The position numbers and the translations under genes were made by a program. The notes under the pieces are model-generated. The model was given only the letters and a program-made list of their open reading frames with translations, had not been told where the DNA came from and searched no databases. Positions 40,403 through 51,747 of a stretch of 64,000 bases of DNA are shown piece by piece. Numbering within the stretch: position 1 is the stretch's first letter; each line of letters starts with the position of its first letter. Origin of the DNA: Azolla caroliniana (lineage: Eukaryota > Polypodiophyta); NCBI GenBank assembly GCA_043228905.1, contig JBHGNT010000016.1:4650001-4714000 (forward strand), written 5' to 3'.

Positions 40403-41690
40403 ACGGAGAATCGGTAGGCAGTCCGTCTCGATTAGATAGTCCTTGTCCGCTTTGACTGTCTTTTAGTCTTCGGACCGATTCCGTATTTTCATTACTCCAT
40501 TCGAATTTTCGTCCTTTCTTTAACAACCCGTAGAGCAATTCCGTGATGTGTGCGTAGTGTGGGATTCAAATGTGATAGAACGTGCATGCCCCTAGGAACC
40601 TCCGTACCTCCGTAACCGACCTGCATTCTTCCTTCATCACGAAGATGGCCTCTACCTTTGCCGGAGACAGTTCCCAGCCGTAAGGCCTGCACAGGTGACC
40701 GACCACAAGGATCTCCGACTGCCTGGAAGCTGACTTCTCTCCGGAGAGGGTGAGCCGCACACCCTCTAGCCTTTGTAGCACCTTCTCGTAGTTGTCAACG
40801 TGGTATGCCACGAACCTCCGGCATCCGTCTGGCCCAACCGTTTCTTCCTTATCCTCCACCGGGCACCCCTTTATCGGTATATCATCCAGAAATGGCATGT
40901 TGATGTCCGGGATGCAGTCCCTCAGCACCTTGTTCATCGCATTCACCATGTGCGCCACTGAGTTTGTCCCTCCCTGCGGTAGGGTACACATCCGCACTAA
41001 GCCGAGAGGTGTCCGCATCGTCGTGACATCCCTGCTCTCCTCGGCTAGTTGGAACTGGTTGTACCCTGAGTATAGATCCCCAATCGAATAGATCAACCTC
41101 CCGGCGAAGGCCTCTGCAAACTCGTCAATCTTTGGTTTGACTCCTATGTTCCGAATGGTCACTTTATTGACCGGTTGCAGGTCCTGAATGAAGCACAGCG
41201 TGCCGTTCTTCTTCGGCACAGTAAACCACCAATTTGAATAAGGGGAACTCGATGGTTCGAGGATGCCCATCTCCACTTTCTGCTTCAGCAGCTCCATCAG
41301 CTTCGGGACGTGAGCTCTGGGTACCGGAATCAGTTTGAGATTCCACGGCACATGCGGCACCGTGAATATCACCATCATTTCTATGATCGTCGGGTTTACG
41401 CACCCGATCTCCTCCGGTGAGAATGTGAAGGATTTCCCGTGCCTTCCGAGCATCCTCCGTAACCGGTCCTCCTTCGCCGGCAGTAGGAAGCCACCCCCAC
41501 CGATCTCGAGCTCTCGTAGCATCATGCCGGGGAACCAGTGTCCTATGCCAGCCAGATTCCGCAAACTTGGGTCGGACGTGACGCCCTTTATTCGCTCCCC
41601 GCTGCCCTCCAGCAAGGGTGCCACGACTGGCCTCACCTTCCGGTCCACAGTCTTGTACTTCGTATCTACGGGGGCTGTCCAATCAAACCC
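40403..41690 (-). pseudogene. G3 reverse transcriptase
   Basis: 40566-41648 reads, in order, SNWWFTVPKKNGTLCFIQDL, QPVNKVTIRNIG, SGYNQFQLAEESRDVTTM, MCTLPQGGTNSVAHM, MPFLDDIPIKG and VTEVRRFLGACTFYHI. Compared with G1, most of the RNase H start is deleted near 40440-40490. It is close to G1 throughout, with scattered substitutions and some stops in the flanks. Confidence 0.88.
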
Positions 41691-43306
41691 GACCCTTTCC
41701 CCAAATTCAGTGATGACTTCCTACATCTCCACAGAACTAATCGGAACCGTCCGGTCCTCCCTGAGGCCTCCTACGAACACCTTCTGTAGTGCCCTCAAGG
41801 TGTCGTCAAAACAGACCGCCTCCACGGCACCGCTAATTTCTTCATTGGGGCCGAGGACTCCACACGTCCGGAGTCGTTCCTCCGCTCACTTCCTTTCCCG
41901 ACCGTTGATGTCGGTTATAGTATGACTTCCGTTATCGGAGAACTAAGATTTCCTTCCTATGGTACATATGTGGGGTTTCTACATGGTGTCCAGACTACCG
42001 CAGCCCCACGCCTTAATATCCCTCTCTAAAAATCCCCTCGGCTATCGACACCGAGGGTCTCGCGGTTACGCTCGTGGTTCGCCCGCACGGTCAGGAATTG
42101 GACGGAGCGACGTTCGTCTTGGCTTTTGACGCACGCGTACACCGAACCGTTGTCAAGCACTTTGGTCTCCATGCACGCCGCCGTGATGTATGGTTCGCCG
42201 AGAATCACCGGGTGTGAGGACGTCTCCTACACGAAGAAGTGTTGGTCAATTTTGACATCCCCAATCTTCACGCTTACATTCGGGCACACCCCGTGCAGTT
42301 CCTTCGTAGCGCGTGTCGCCGCACGTATTTTCCAACCGTGCTTGGTGTTGATGGGCCACTTCCCCATTTTGTAGAAGTCTATGGACATCATGGTAATCTC
42401 GACATCCCCAATCTTCACGCTTACATTCAGGCACACCCCGTGCAGTTCCTTCGTAGCACGTGTCATCGCACGTATTTTCCAGCCGTGCTTGGTGTTGATG
42501 GGCCACTTCCCCATTTTGTAGAAGTCCATGGACATCAGGGTAATCTCGACATCCCCAATCTTCACGCTTACATTCAGGCACACCCCATGCAGTTCCTTCG
42601 TAGCCCGTGTCGTCGCGCGTATTTTCCAGCCGTGCTTGGTGTTGATGGGCCACTTCCCCTTTTCGTAGAAGTCCATGGACATCAGGGTAATCTCCGAGCC
42701 GTGGTCTATCAACGCCACCACCGGCTCCTGGACGTCGCCAATCTGAATAGGGGTCTCTGTCGTGGCCCTGGCCCAGTGTAACTTCGAATAATGGCTTTCC
42801 GCCAACTCGTCCTCTAGGGCCATGTCTTCCAGGTGCATCGTCTGCACCTCCATGGGCTTCTCCGGTTCCGGCTCCGTCGAAAGCCACTTCCGCTTCAGCA
42901 AGTCCACGATAGAATCGTGGAACTCCTTCTTTGCGATTCCAAGCACTTGTTGTCGAGAATCCGCTCCTCTAGGACCTTTCGCACGGTCCGCTTCCTCCCT
43001 TCTCAACCGCACATCAGTGAGGCCTTCTAGCACCACTGGCCAGAACCCGGAGTCTTTCGTCTTCCGGTCTTCGTCACTCCCGACCCGGATTCCTGCCAAC
43101 GCCGAGTAGTGGATGGTCTCCACGTGGCGCGCCGCCGCTTCTTCCATTAGCCTCTTCATTCCTCCCCGTCCGATATTCAACTCCAGGGCTCTCCGGGTCT
43201 CTCTAGCGTGCACCCTCCCGTTCCATAGGTACACCATGTTAGCCCTTACTACTTCTGCGAAGTCCACGTAGTCCTTCCAGACGTGACTGACTGCGTCACA
43301 CCACAA
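41691..43306 (-). pseudogene. G3 Gag C-terminus and protease with tandem triplication
   Basis: The 42227-43306 frame begins MWCDAVSHVWKDYVDF (knuckle relic), then a charged spacer shorter than in G1, and the protease site ALIDHGSEITLMSMDF. The 49-residue segment from this site to VKIGDVE occurs three times in frame before the frame closes with KIDQHFFV. The rest of the protease (MILGEPYITAA at 42208) lies in another frame. Asp-His-Gly is shared with G1. Confidence 0.85.
42254..42694 (-). repeat. Three tandem 147-bp copies in the G3 protease gene
   Basis: Units start at 42254, 42401 and 42548 with GACATCCCCAATCTTCACGC and end GGTAATCTC. They differ by a few bases each. 147 is a multiple of three, so the frame is kept. 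Confidence 0.95.
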
Positions 43307-44067
43307 GCATCGATGCCCACCCGAAGGCCGTCCCTCCTCGCTTGTGCAATCTGGACGTTTCGTACCATCTACCTCAGTTCTTCCAGAGCCGCTCTGGTGG
43401 ACGGGCCCTTGACCACGCTGGATGAGCCTGTCTCAAGCCAATCCTTGGTTTCCTCCTTGCGCGCCGACGGGGGTCCCTCGAGGTTTCTTGCCGCAACCGC
43501 TCCTGCCCCCGACGAGCCCTTATCGACCCACACACGTCGTTTGTCGAAACGGCCGCAGACCCCTTTTACCACGGACCAGTCGGCCGTCATCCCATCGTCC
43601 GTCTCCAGCAAGAGACCCACTTGCTCCCGATCCTGCACGTCCACAACTTTGACAAATAAAAGGACACAGCTCGAGTCTCGTATGGTCCTGTCCAGTGCCG
43701 AAAGACGTGCGAAGTGTTCCTCGAACTCCCGGAGGAGCGCCGACGCATTCCTCCCCTTTCCTGGGGTCTCTACCCAATCCATAAAGTCCCGCTTCGATAA
43801 GCAAATCGTTTCATCAAGCTTGTGCCGCTCGAGGAGCCGCGCTTCGAATTCCCCCCCAGGTCTGGCATCCAACCTACACCTCGAGCACCTCTGCGTGGAT
43901 GCCCGGTGTCGCTACCCGAGGGAACCCAGCCAAACGCCTCTCCTCCGGGATGTCCCTCATCACCATTTCGGCCTGGTAGGCCACCAAATAACTCATGGTG
44001 TCTTTCCAATCGAACCGACCTATTGTGCCGACAATTGCTTCAATGGCCCTATCGAGGGTGCCCGTGC
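43307..44067 (-). pseudogene. G3 Gag N-terminal part
   Basis: Pieces at 43874-44067 and 43369-43872 carry ALDRAIEAIVGTIGRFDW, SYLVAYQAEMVMRDIPEE, AGFPRVATPGIHAEVLEV, then the helical gag core FDKRRVWVDKG. A shift separates them. The N-terminal ~25 residues and primer site are missing because of a deletion into the LTR. Confidence 0.8.
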
Positions 44068-44435
44068 TACACAGGCTTTCACGCAGCAGAAGCAACCAAC
44101 CTCACCCAAATCCCTGCAAAAGCAACAGTCACAGTGGAGGAGAGAGCTCGGTTCCGAGTCCGACAACACTTCGTCCTTGAAAATGCATGATCTCCCACTC
44201 TCCCCCCTTTCCTCTCCTTTTATAGCACTAGGAGAGAGAGTCGTTACAGACTGTTACATCACTTTTATTCTCTGTCTTCGATGTAATTATCACTTTGAAT
44301 TCGTGCTACCTAGGATAATTACATCGCTGACCTGTACTTAACTATGTAAATACATCAAAACATGTGCCCATGTGTAAGGGCTGGTTCACGCACACTACCC
44401 ACCGATTCCTCCTAGGGACGGTTTTCTCCACGACA
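44068..44435 (-). repeat. Truncated 5' LTR of G3
   Basis: It matches the second part of 38099-38723 from about ACAGGCTTTCACGCAG to CTCCACGACA. The first ~240 bp and the adjacent leader are deleted. A minus-strand TATAAAA lies at 44218-44224. Confidence 0.82.
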
Positions 44436-44439
44436 AAGT

Positions 44440-45701
44440 CGGGCAGAAAGGGAAACTCATGAACGTGTTGCACATCCAGACAATAACCAAGAACCTGGTG
44501 TCAGTCGGATAGATCATCGACCAAGGGTTGCAACTTCAATTCACGCACCTCGGGTGCTACATCGAAGAGGAAGGCAAAGTTATTGCGCAAGGGCGCCGTG
44601 AAGGGAGGATGTTTATCCTCGACACCAATCAAGCCGGAACCGCGTTGTTCGCGAAAGGACAAAAGGTCGAGTCGGACATCGACCTCTGGCACAAGTGGTT
44701 CGGCCACGTTAACTTCCCACGGCTTCGTGAAATGCAAACAAAGAACATTGTTTTCGGCTTGCCGAAATTTCGGGGCTGTAATGGCCAAGTCTGCGAAGCC
44801 TACCAACTCAGGAAGCAGCACTGACTTCCATTCCCCAATGAGCGTAATCGTAGTCAAAGTCCACTAGATTTTATTCATTCGGATGTATGGGGACTGGCAC
44901 AAAACGTGAGTCTTGGTGGAAGCCGTTACTTCATAACCTTCATCGATGACTTCACTCGGCATACCTAGGCATGCTTGATTGCAAAAAAGAGTGTAGTCCT
45001 CCCATGGTTCCTAAAGGTGAAGAACCTTGGAGAAAGGGAAATAGGGCGTAAGATCAAGTGCCTACGGTCCGAGTACTTCTCAAACTAGTTCACGAGTTAT
45101 CTACAAAAGGAGGGAATTCGATGCGAATTCTCGTGTAGATATACGTTGGAGCAGAATGACGTAGCCGAGTGGAAGAATCGAACGATCGAAGAAGCGGCCA
45201 GGGCAATGCTTGAAGGGAAGCATATGTCGAAGCTTTACTGGGTTGAAGCCGTAAGGACGGCTGTTTACTTGCAGAATCAAACCTCTGCTAATGGAGGAGT
45301 GTCGTCACATGAGTTGTATTACAGCAGGAAGACAAACATGGCACACTTGAGGATTTTCGGCAGCATTACGTATGTGCATGTGCCGAAGGAGAAGAGGACG
45401 AAGTTTGATGCCAAAGCTGAAAAGTGCATCTTAGTCAGCTATTCAGATGAGCAAAAGGGGTATAAGTGCTATAACCCCCGAACAAAGGAAGTTTGCGTAA
45501 GCCGAGATGTCGTGTTCAACGAGTCCGCTTCGTGGTACTTGCCTTCACCTCCAATACCTCAAGACTCCATTCTAAATTCTGAAGAAGAGATAAGCGAGGC
45601 TGAGATGCCTCTGCATGATGAGGAAATAGGAGCTCTGACAAAGAGTCCAATCTCATTTGGGCTAAGTGGGCCGAATGAGGGGTCGGCCCGAGATGGCCAA
45701 C
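44440..45701 (+). pseudogene. C3 integrase and linker
   Basis: It resumes after G3 with GQKGKLMNVLHIQTITKNL and a stop, then FTHLGCYIEEEGKVIAQGR, LWHKWFGHVNFPRLREM (zinc region), FIHSDVWG and FITFIDDF. A stretch of stops and a deletion remove the second Asp region. 45146-45700 is open: LEQNDVAEWKNRTI, YWVEAVRTAVYLQNQ, KCILVSYSDEQKGYKCYNPR and the acidic linker. It is cut by C5 after GPNEGSARDG. Functionally dead. Confidence 0.88.
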
Positions 45702-46100
45702 TGTAAACGTAAGTGTTTGTGGAAGCGTAAAATAGAGAACAACACACAGAGAGAGAGACAGAGAGAGAGAGAGAGAGCGAGAGCACAATTTCAAAATTAT
45801 ATGAAGTCTCTGTATACACACTGTGCTAAGTAGCACTATTTATACAAGTCCTCTTGGGACTGACAGAAGTACCATGTACTTCAATGCTCACACGAGCATC
45901 TGACACTTACTACGAGACTATAGCTACCTAGTAGTCTATCCTATACTAGGCTTCCGATTGGACTTCCGGTTACGGATTGCCTCCACTGCTTGCCGGTTCG
46001 GTTGCTCACCGTCATACCGATCCGTTTCGCCCGATCCGTCTCGCTTACCGGCTCCGGCTTATTCAGCCAATCCAGCTCCGGTTGAGCTTGCCGCTCAACA
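45702..46100 (-). repeat. 3' LTR of C5
   Basis: It starts TGTAAACGTAAGTG and ends CCGCTCAACA, with a GA-rich microsatellite near 45746-45782. The minus-strand purine tract TTGAGGGGGAG lies next to it (46101-46111). Confidence 0.95.
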
Positions 46101-47420
46101 CTCCCCCTCAAGCTCAACCTGAGGTGGGGTCATAGTGTCGACCTCTGTGACAGTCGGTTCTTCCAACCGACTTCTCCTGGCGTCACTCCGCCTTGCTCGC
46201 GCTCCTCGTCCGGTCCGGTCCCATTTGCCGCGACCCCTTTGGTTCTGCGCGCCTCGTCCCTCTCGGTCGGCATGTCTGCTCAATAGGCCCATCTCAGCAC
46301 TCACGTTGCTGTGACTCCGGCGCTTGCCGATCCGTCGGTTCTCCCACGATGGCATCGACTTCCGCTGTGTCCGTGTCCCCTTGGCCTTCAGTCGATCCGA
46401 CTCATCCGGATCCATCTGTTGATCCGGGTCAGCTGTCTCCGACTGGTTCCAGCTCTTGTCCAAATCGGTAAACTCCGATTCGACTTCCGGCTTCAGGCCT
46501 CTCACCACATCGGAACACTTCCGAGTCTTGGCCTTCTCCATGCTTCCCTTAGCATCTTCAGCCGGTGAACCGAAATCGAATTCTTCATTCGACTCCGCAT
46601 CATGGTCAGTACCGTCGTGATGACCTCCGCACAGCATGCACTTCTCTTCCTGAGTGCACCACTCTTCTTCACAGCCGCTTGCTCCGACCTGTTCGGATGT
46701 GTCGACTTCCTTCATCTTCTTGTCTCCTCTTCTTCCGGCTCTCCTCTTACCGACGGGTTCAACAGTTTTTTGTCCTTTGCCCGTTTCGGTAGAGACTTTG
46801 CCCTTGCTTCTCCCCCTCAAGTGCGGCACGTCGAGATGCTGAATACCAAGCATGTCGGTAAAGTGTTGCAACTTGTCCGATCCGAGCGGCTTGGTGAAGA
46901 TGTCGGCAACTTGCCAATCCGTATGAACATACCGTAGGTCAACTTCACCGCGCAAGACCCGCTCACGCACGAAGTGGTAGTGCACCTCGATGTGCTTTGT
47001 GCGAGCATGGAACATAGGGTTCCTGGCGAGCTGCAGGCTGCTCATGTTATCGTAGTAAATCGGGATCGGGGTCGGTACCTCGATCCGCAAGTCTCACAGC
47101 AGTCGCCGAAGCCAGATGGCTTCACAAGTGGCAATGGTGGCGGCCCGGTACTCAGCCTCAGTGCTTGACAAAGCCATTGTGGGTTGCTTCTTGCTGCTCC
47201 ACGCAACGGTCACGCTACCTATGGAGATCATGTATCCGGAAGTGGAGCGGCGATCAGACGCATCGCCGGCCCAATCAGCATTTGTGTAACTGACAAGCTC
47301 TTCGGGTATACCTCGTCGGTATAGCAGTCCCCGGTCCTTAGTGCCGCTGACATACCGTAATATTCGTTGCGTGCACTGAAGGTGCTCCACGGTCGGCTTC
47401 TGCATGATTTGACTTACCAT
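46095..47420 (-). pseudogene. C5 RNase H with ~240-residue C-terminal extension
   Basis: RNase H runs from QIMQKPTVEHLQCTQ through TNADWAGDASDRRSTSGY and [13 protein letters not shown], a stop at 47092-47094 (TGA where CGA is expected), then IYYDNMSSLQLARNPMFHA and VADIFTKPLGSDKLQHF. After GIQHLDVPHLRG, where copia Pol normally ends, the frame stays open for about 240 more residues. This tail is charged, has Cys and His (EEWCTQEEKCMLCGGHHDG), Arg-rich patches (RGRGKWDRTGRGARARR) and ends QVELEGEC, with the stop inside the LTR. C3 has a related tail ending FELKGEC. Function unknown. Confidence 0.85.
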
Positions 47421-48424
47421 GCCGACCAGATAGTTGATGTCGAGTCGGGTGATGGTTAAGTAGATAAGGCTTCCGACAACCGTTTCTCATTGCATGTGGG
47501 TCTGGAGTTGGGACGAAGCTTCTCGTTCCGGTCCAGCGGTGTGGAGACAGGTCGGCAATCCGTCATGCCGAACTTATACAGCATATTCAACACGTAATGT
47601 CGTTGTGAGAGCAATATGCCGTCGGGGGTCCGGATCACTTCGATCCCAAGAAAATAATGAAGGTCCCCCAGGTCCTTCATTTCGAATGCGTCCGACAACT
47701 GGGACTTGACGCGGTTGATTTCGAGAAGACCCGGTCCGGTGATGACTAAATCATCCACATACAAGAGTATACATACCGGATCGTCAGAGCCTTGCCGGAT
47801 GAACAACGAAGAGTCCGACTTAGAGACAGCAAACCCCAGCTTACGCAACTGGTGCATGATCTTCGTGTTCCAAGCTTGGGGGGCTTGCTTCAAGCCGTAA
47901 AGCGACTTCTTCAGTCGGCATACCGCCGACTTGTTCATCTCCGATTGAAATCCGGGGGTCTTAGTCATAAAGACTTCTTCTTCAAGCTCTCCTTGAAGGA
48001 AGGCGTTCTTCACATCCATCTGGTGAAGATGCCACCCCCTTGCCGCAGCAACCGCCAGTACCACACGAACCGTCATCATCTTCGCCACAGGAGCGAAGGT
48101 CTCGTCGTAGTCGATTTCGTGGGTCTGCGCGTATCCCTTTGCCACTAACCGGGCTTTGTATCAGTTAACAGAACCGTCGGCGTTGTACTTGACCTTGTAC
48201 ACCCACTTGCATCCGATCGGTTTACAGTGACGGGGAGGATCAACTAGGTCCCAAGTTTCGTTGGCATCGAGTGCCCGCATTTCTTCGTCCATAGCGGCAC
48301 GCCAATTTGCGTCCTTTGCCGCTTCTGCATAGCTCTCCGGCTCGCGCACTTCTGTCTCCATAGTCATGTACGCATAATGATGCGCCATGTATTCATTAAA
48401 CCCGTACCGCATGACGAGATCCTT
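47421..48424 (-). pseudogene. C5 reverse transcriptase
   Basis: The minus strand reads YAEAAKDANWRAAMDEEM and CKWVYKVKYNADGSVN, a stop (TGA for CGA), then AKGYAQTHEIDYDETFAPVA, MDVKNAFLQGELEEEVFM, YGLKQAPQAW and catalytic ILLYVDDLVITG, then [17 protein letters not shown] frameshift lies at about 47456-47480. Most of the fold is intact, with two breaks. Confidence 0.9.
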
Positions 48425-51046
48425 CTAACGGGTTGATCGGCGCAACGCACCGTCACCTGATTTGAGGCCCTTCTTGGCCAGTTCGGTCTTCGTTATCGAA
48501 GATCTGCCTTTCTCCTTTCCGGAGTCGGATACGCACCGATCCGACTCATCATTGCCGGTTTCGAATTCCCGCATCTTCCTCTTCCCCTTCTCTTTGCGCG
48601 TGAACCGTTTCCTCGGTTCCTTGCGCGCGGAGAACACGGCAGAGTCTCCACCACTTGTCGTCTCTTCATCTGACCGGTCCAACCGACTCAGTCGCTCGTT
48701 CGGTCCACTCAACCGTAACGATTCCGGACTCTCATCTTGAGTCCCGGCTTCATCATCCTCTGCCACGGCTGATTCAGGCACACTGGCCTGATCTTTCGGC
48801 ATTGGGTTGGGATCGGAAGTCGGAGTCGGTACGGAGTACTAGGATGCCGATTCATCGAACTGGACATCCCAACTAACACGGACTTCCTTCGTCCGGGGGT
48901 TATAGCACTTCTACCTCTTTTGCTCTTGAGCATAGCCGACTAGGATGCATTTTTCCGATTTTGCATCCAGCTTTCTCCGCTTCTGATCCGGCACATGCAC
49001 ATACGCTACGCTGCCGAATATCCAAAGGTGTCTTAAGTTCGGCTTGCGTCCGAAATACAACTCGTGAGCTGACACCTTCACAGCAATGTGGTTTTGTATG
49101 TAGACGGCCGTCCGGACCGCCTCTGCCCAATAGAACCGGGGCATGCTCTTCTCCTCCAGCATTGCACTTGCCGCTTCGACGAGTGTCCGGTTCTTCCGTT
49201 CGGCCACACTGTTTTGCTCTAGTGTGTACCTGTAGCTGAACTCTTGCCGAATTCCCTTCTGCTGCAGATAACTAGTGAATTGGCCGGCAAAATATTCCTT
49301 TCCGCCATCCGACCGAAGGCATTTGATCTTCCTCTCCGATTCCCGTTCCACCATCTTATGGAGGCTCCGGAAACAGTCGAAGACTTCGCTCTTCCGCTCA
49401 ATGAGGTAGATCCAAGTATGCCGAGTATAGTCGTCGATGAAGGAGACGAAGTATCGGCTCCCGCCAAGGCTTACACTTTGTGCCGGTCCCCACACATCCG
49501 AATGGATGAGATCGAGCTTGTTACGGCTCCGGTTCCGTTCGGTGGGGAATGGAAGCCGGTGTTGCTTCCCAAGTTGGCAGGCTTCACAAATTTCGGCTCT
49601 CCGGCCGCTAAACTTCGGCAAACCGAAAACGACTTGTTTCGTTTGCAGGTCTTGAAGCCTCCGGTAGTTGACGTGGCCTATCCGCTTGTGCCACAGGTCG
49701 ATGTCCGACTCGATCTTCTGTCGTTTCGCGAACAGAGCGGTGCCAAAGTCATTGGTGTTGAGGATAAACATTCTCCCGTCTCTGCGCCCTTGCGCAATGA
49801 CTTCGCCCTCATCCTCAATGAAGCACCCGAGGTGCGTAAACCGCACCTGCATCCCCTGGTCCACAATCTGACCGACGGACACCAGGTTCTTCGTGATTGT
49901 CGGAACGTGTAATACGTTCATCAGCTTCCCTTTCTGTCCAACGTGGCTTAGAGGGACTTCTCCGACGTGCACGATTGGGTGAGTGTCGTCTCCGGTTTCG
50001 ACTACTCCTGGTTGATCCGGTTTCTCCAGAAAGGAGAACCACTCTTTGTGGCTCGTCATGTGGTTCGACACGCCGGAATCAACATACCACACTTCCTCCG
50101 TTTTGGAAGTGGTCTTCTTCATTGAGTTTGCCTTGTGATTCATCACCAAGGCTGGCCCCTTACCGGCCTTTCCGGTTCCGGATCCTTCTGATCCGTTTGC
50201 GTAGTGCGAGTTTTGCCGGCCATCCTTACCGGTCTTGCCGGATCCGGATTTGTCCGAATCGGCACGCTTTCTCCAGCACTCGCTTTCCCTATGGCCTTTT
50301 TTGCCACAGTACCAGCATTCCGTAGCAGATTTTTCTTGCCGGCCTCCGGCACCGCCTTGACTCCCCCTGCTTGTGGAAGTCCCGGAACTGCTGTCGGCAC
50401 GTTCATAGTGCCTCCGTTCCTGCTCTTGCCGGCCGCCTCCATTGCGTGCCGACCCACCTCTTCCACCACGCCCACGGAACCGATCCGTTCCCGTGTACAA
50501 CATTCGGTTGTCCGGGGATGCACTGGTAGATGCACCGGCGTGGTTCTCCTCTACAAGGAGCATCGACTGTAAGTCGAAGAATGAGGGGGTATTCTCCCTT
50601 GTACACACCGCAGTCCGGAATGCTCCGAACTTGGACGCCAGGCCTCCGAGACATACCTGCACCATCTCGTCTTCCTCTACGGTAACATTGATAGAGGCGA
50701 GCGAGTCGCAGATCTCCTTTATCCGGCCCGTGTAGTCTGCCACGGACATGTTCTTCTGTCGAACATTGCTCAACTCCTGTCTGAGTTGCAGCTTCCGGGC
50801 AGTGGTGCTTGCGGCGAAAACCTTTTTCAGGTTCCCCCAAGCATCCTTCGGTGTCTTGGCGTCATGGATGTGGCTGAGCAGCTGATCGCCGACAATGGAC
50901 GCAAAGCAGTACATTACCCTGCTTGCCGCCTGTTCCCATACTTGGAAGTCCTTGTGTGCCGAGTCGGGCGCCGCATCATTCGCTCCTTCGACATAACTCC
51001 AGTACATGTGTCCAAGTAGGTACTGGTGCATCTTGTAAGACCAGGA
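48425..51046 (-). pseudogene. C5 Gag, protease and integrase
   Basis: It is open from the C6 insertion at 51046 down to 48911, with a stop there, then the acidic linker to 48425. Gag starts WSYKMHQYLLGHMYW and has an RGG-rich patch (RFRGRGGRGG) and a knuckle (CWYCGKKGHRESEC). The protease is VWYVDSGVSNHMTSH. Integrase has LWHKRIGHVNYRRLQ, LIHSDVWG, CLRSDGGKEY and NSVAERKNRTLVEA, so all three catalytic acids are present. It is joined to the first 65 bases of gag at 56544-56608. Confidence 0.92.
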
Positions 51047-51737
51047 TGTTGAAAAACCAGTGCTCGGCCACAACCGAGGAATAGGATCAACTTTCAGAAA
51101 ACAGGAAATACAAAATGCACGAAGTACAATAGAGAGAAGAGTACACAGTATGTTTTTCGTGGAAAACCCTAAATGGAAAAAACCACGTGAGTCCTCAAAC
51201 TCCAACTCACACTATACACAGAGATGTACAATGGTGAAGCTACAAGGCAACAACCTTGAGCTCACTGTCTTCGCCACAAGCGGTGGCAATACACAGAGGC
51301 GTCGACCTCTTCCTTTCTTACTCTCTCTCTCGCGGCTGCTCTCACTTCGCTCTCTCAGCTAGAACATAAAAAAATGAGCAACAACATAAAACTGTTTGCC
51401 CTAAGTCATATTTATACACATATGACTTTCGGGCTATTTACAAATATAGCCTCAAGGGCCCTTGGCAAACATATTCACAAATATGTCCCCGCATCCGGAT
51501 CTCTCTCCGGGTACATACATCATCCGGCTCTGTAGCCGGGTCTTCATCATCCGGCTCCGTAGCCGGGTCTTCGTCATCCGGCTCCGTAGCCGGGGTCTAC
51601 ATCATCCGGCTCCGTAGCCGGGTACTCTTCATCCGGCTTCATGCCGGGTACTCTTCATCCTCCGGTTCCGTAACCGCAACCGGGCTTGCCGTCATTCATC
51701 TCCGGACATCCCATCCGGAGGGACCGATATCCCAACA
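51047..51737 (-). repeat. 3' LTR of C6
   Basis: It starts TGTTGAAAAACCAGTGC and ends GATATCCCAACA. On the minus strand it begins TGTTGGGATATCGGTCCC like C1. Confidence 0.97.
51513..51672 (-). repeat. Short palindromic tandem repeats in the C6 LTR
   Basis: About five imperfect units of 27-30 bp, each with CCGGCTCCGTAGCCGG (a 6-bp stem with a 4-base loop) after CATCAT. The same array lies at 56319-56478 in the other LTR. C4 has only a looser form of this region. Confidence 0.85.
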
Positions 51738-51747
51738 AACTCCCCCT

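Larger units (their letters stand above)
38099..44435 (-). mobile_element. Ty3/gypsy element G3, decayed sister of G1
   Basis: The left LTR is 38099-38723 and a truncated right LTR ends at 44435. Flanks ATGT (38095-38098) and AAGT (44436-44439) fit an aged 4-bp duplication, as in G1. Coding order on minus is gag, PR, RT, RH, IN, with the same motifs as G1. It carries several stops and shifts, a lost primer site and a triplicated protease segment. Confidence 0.9.
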
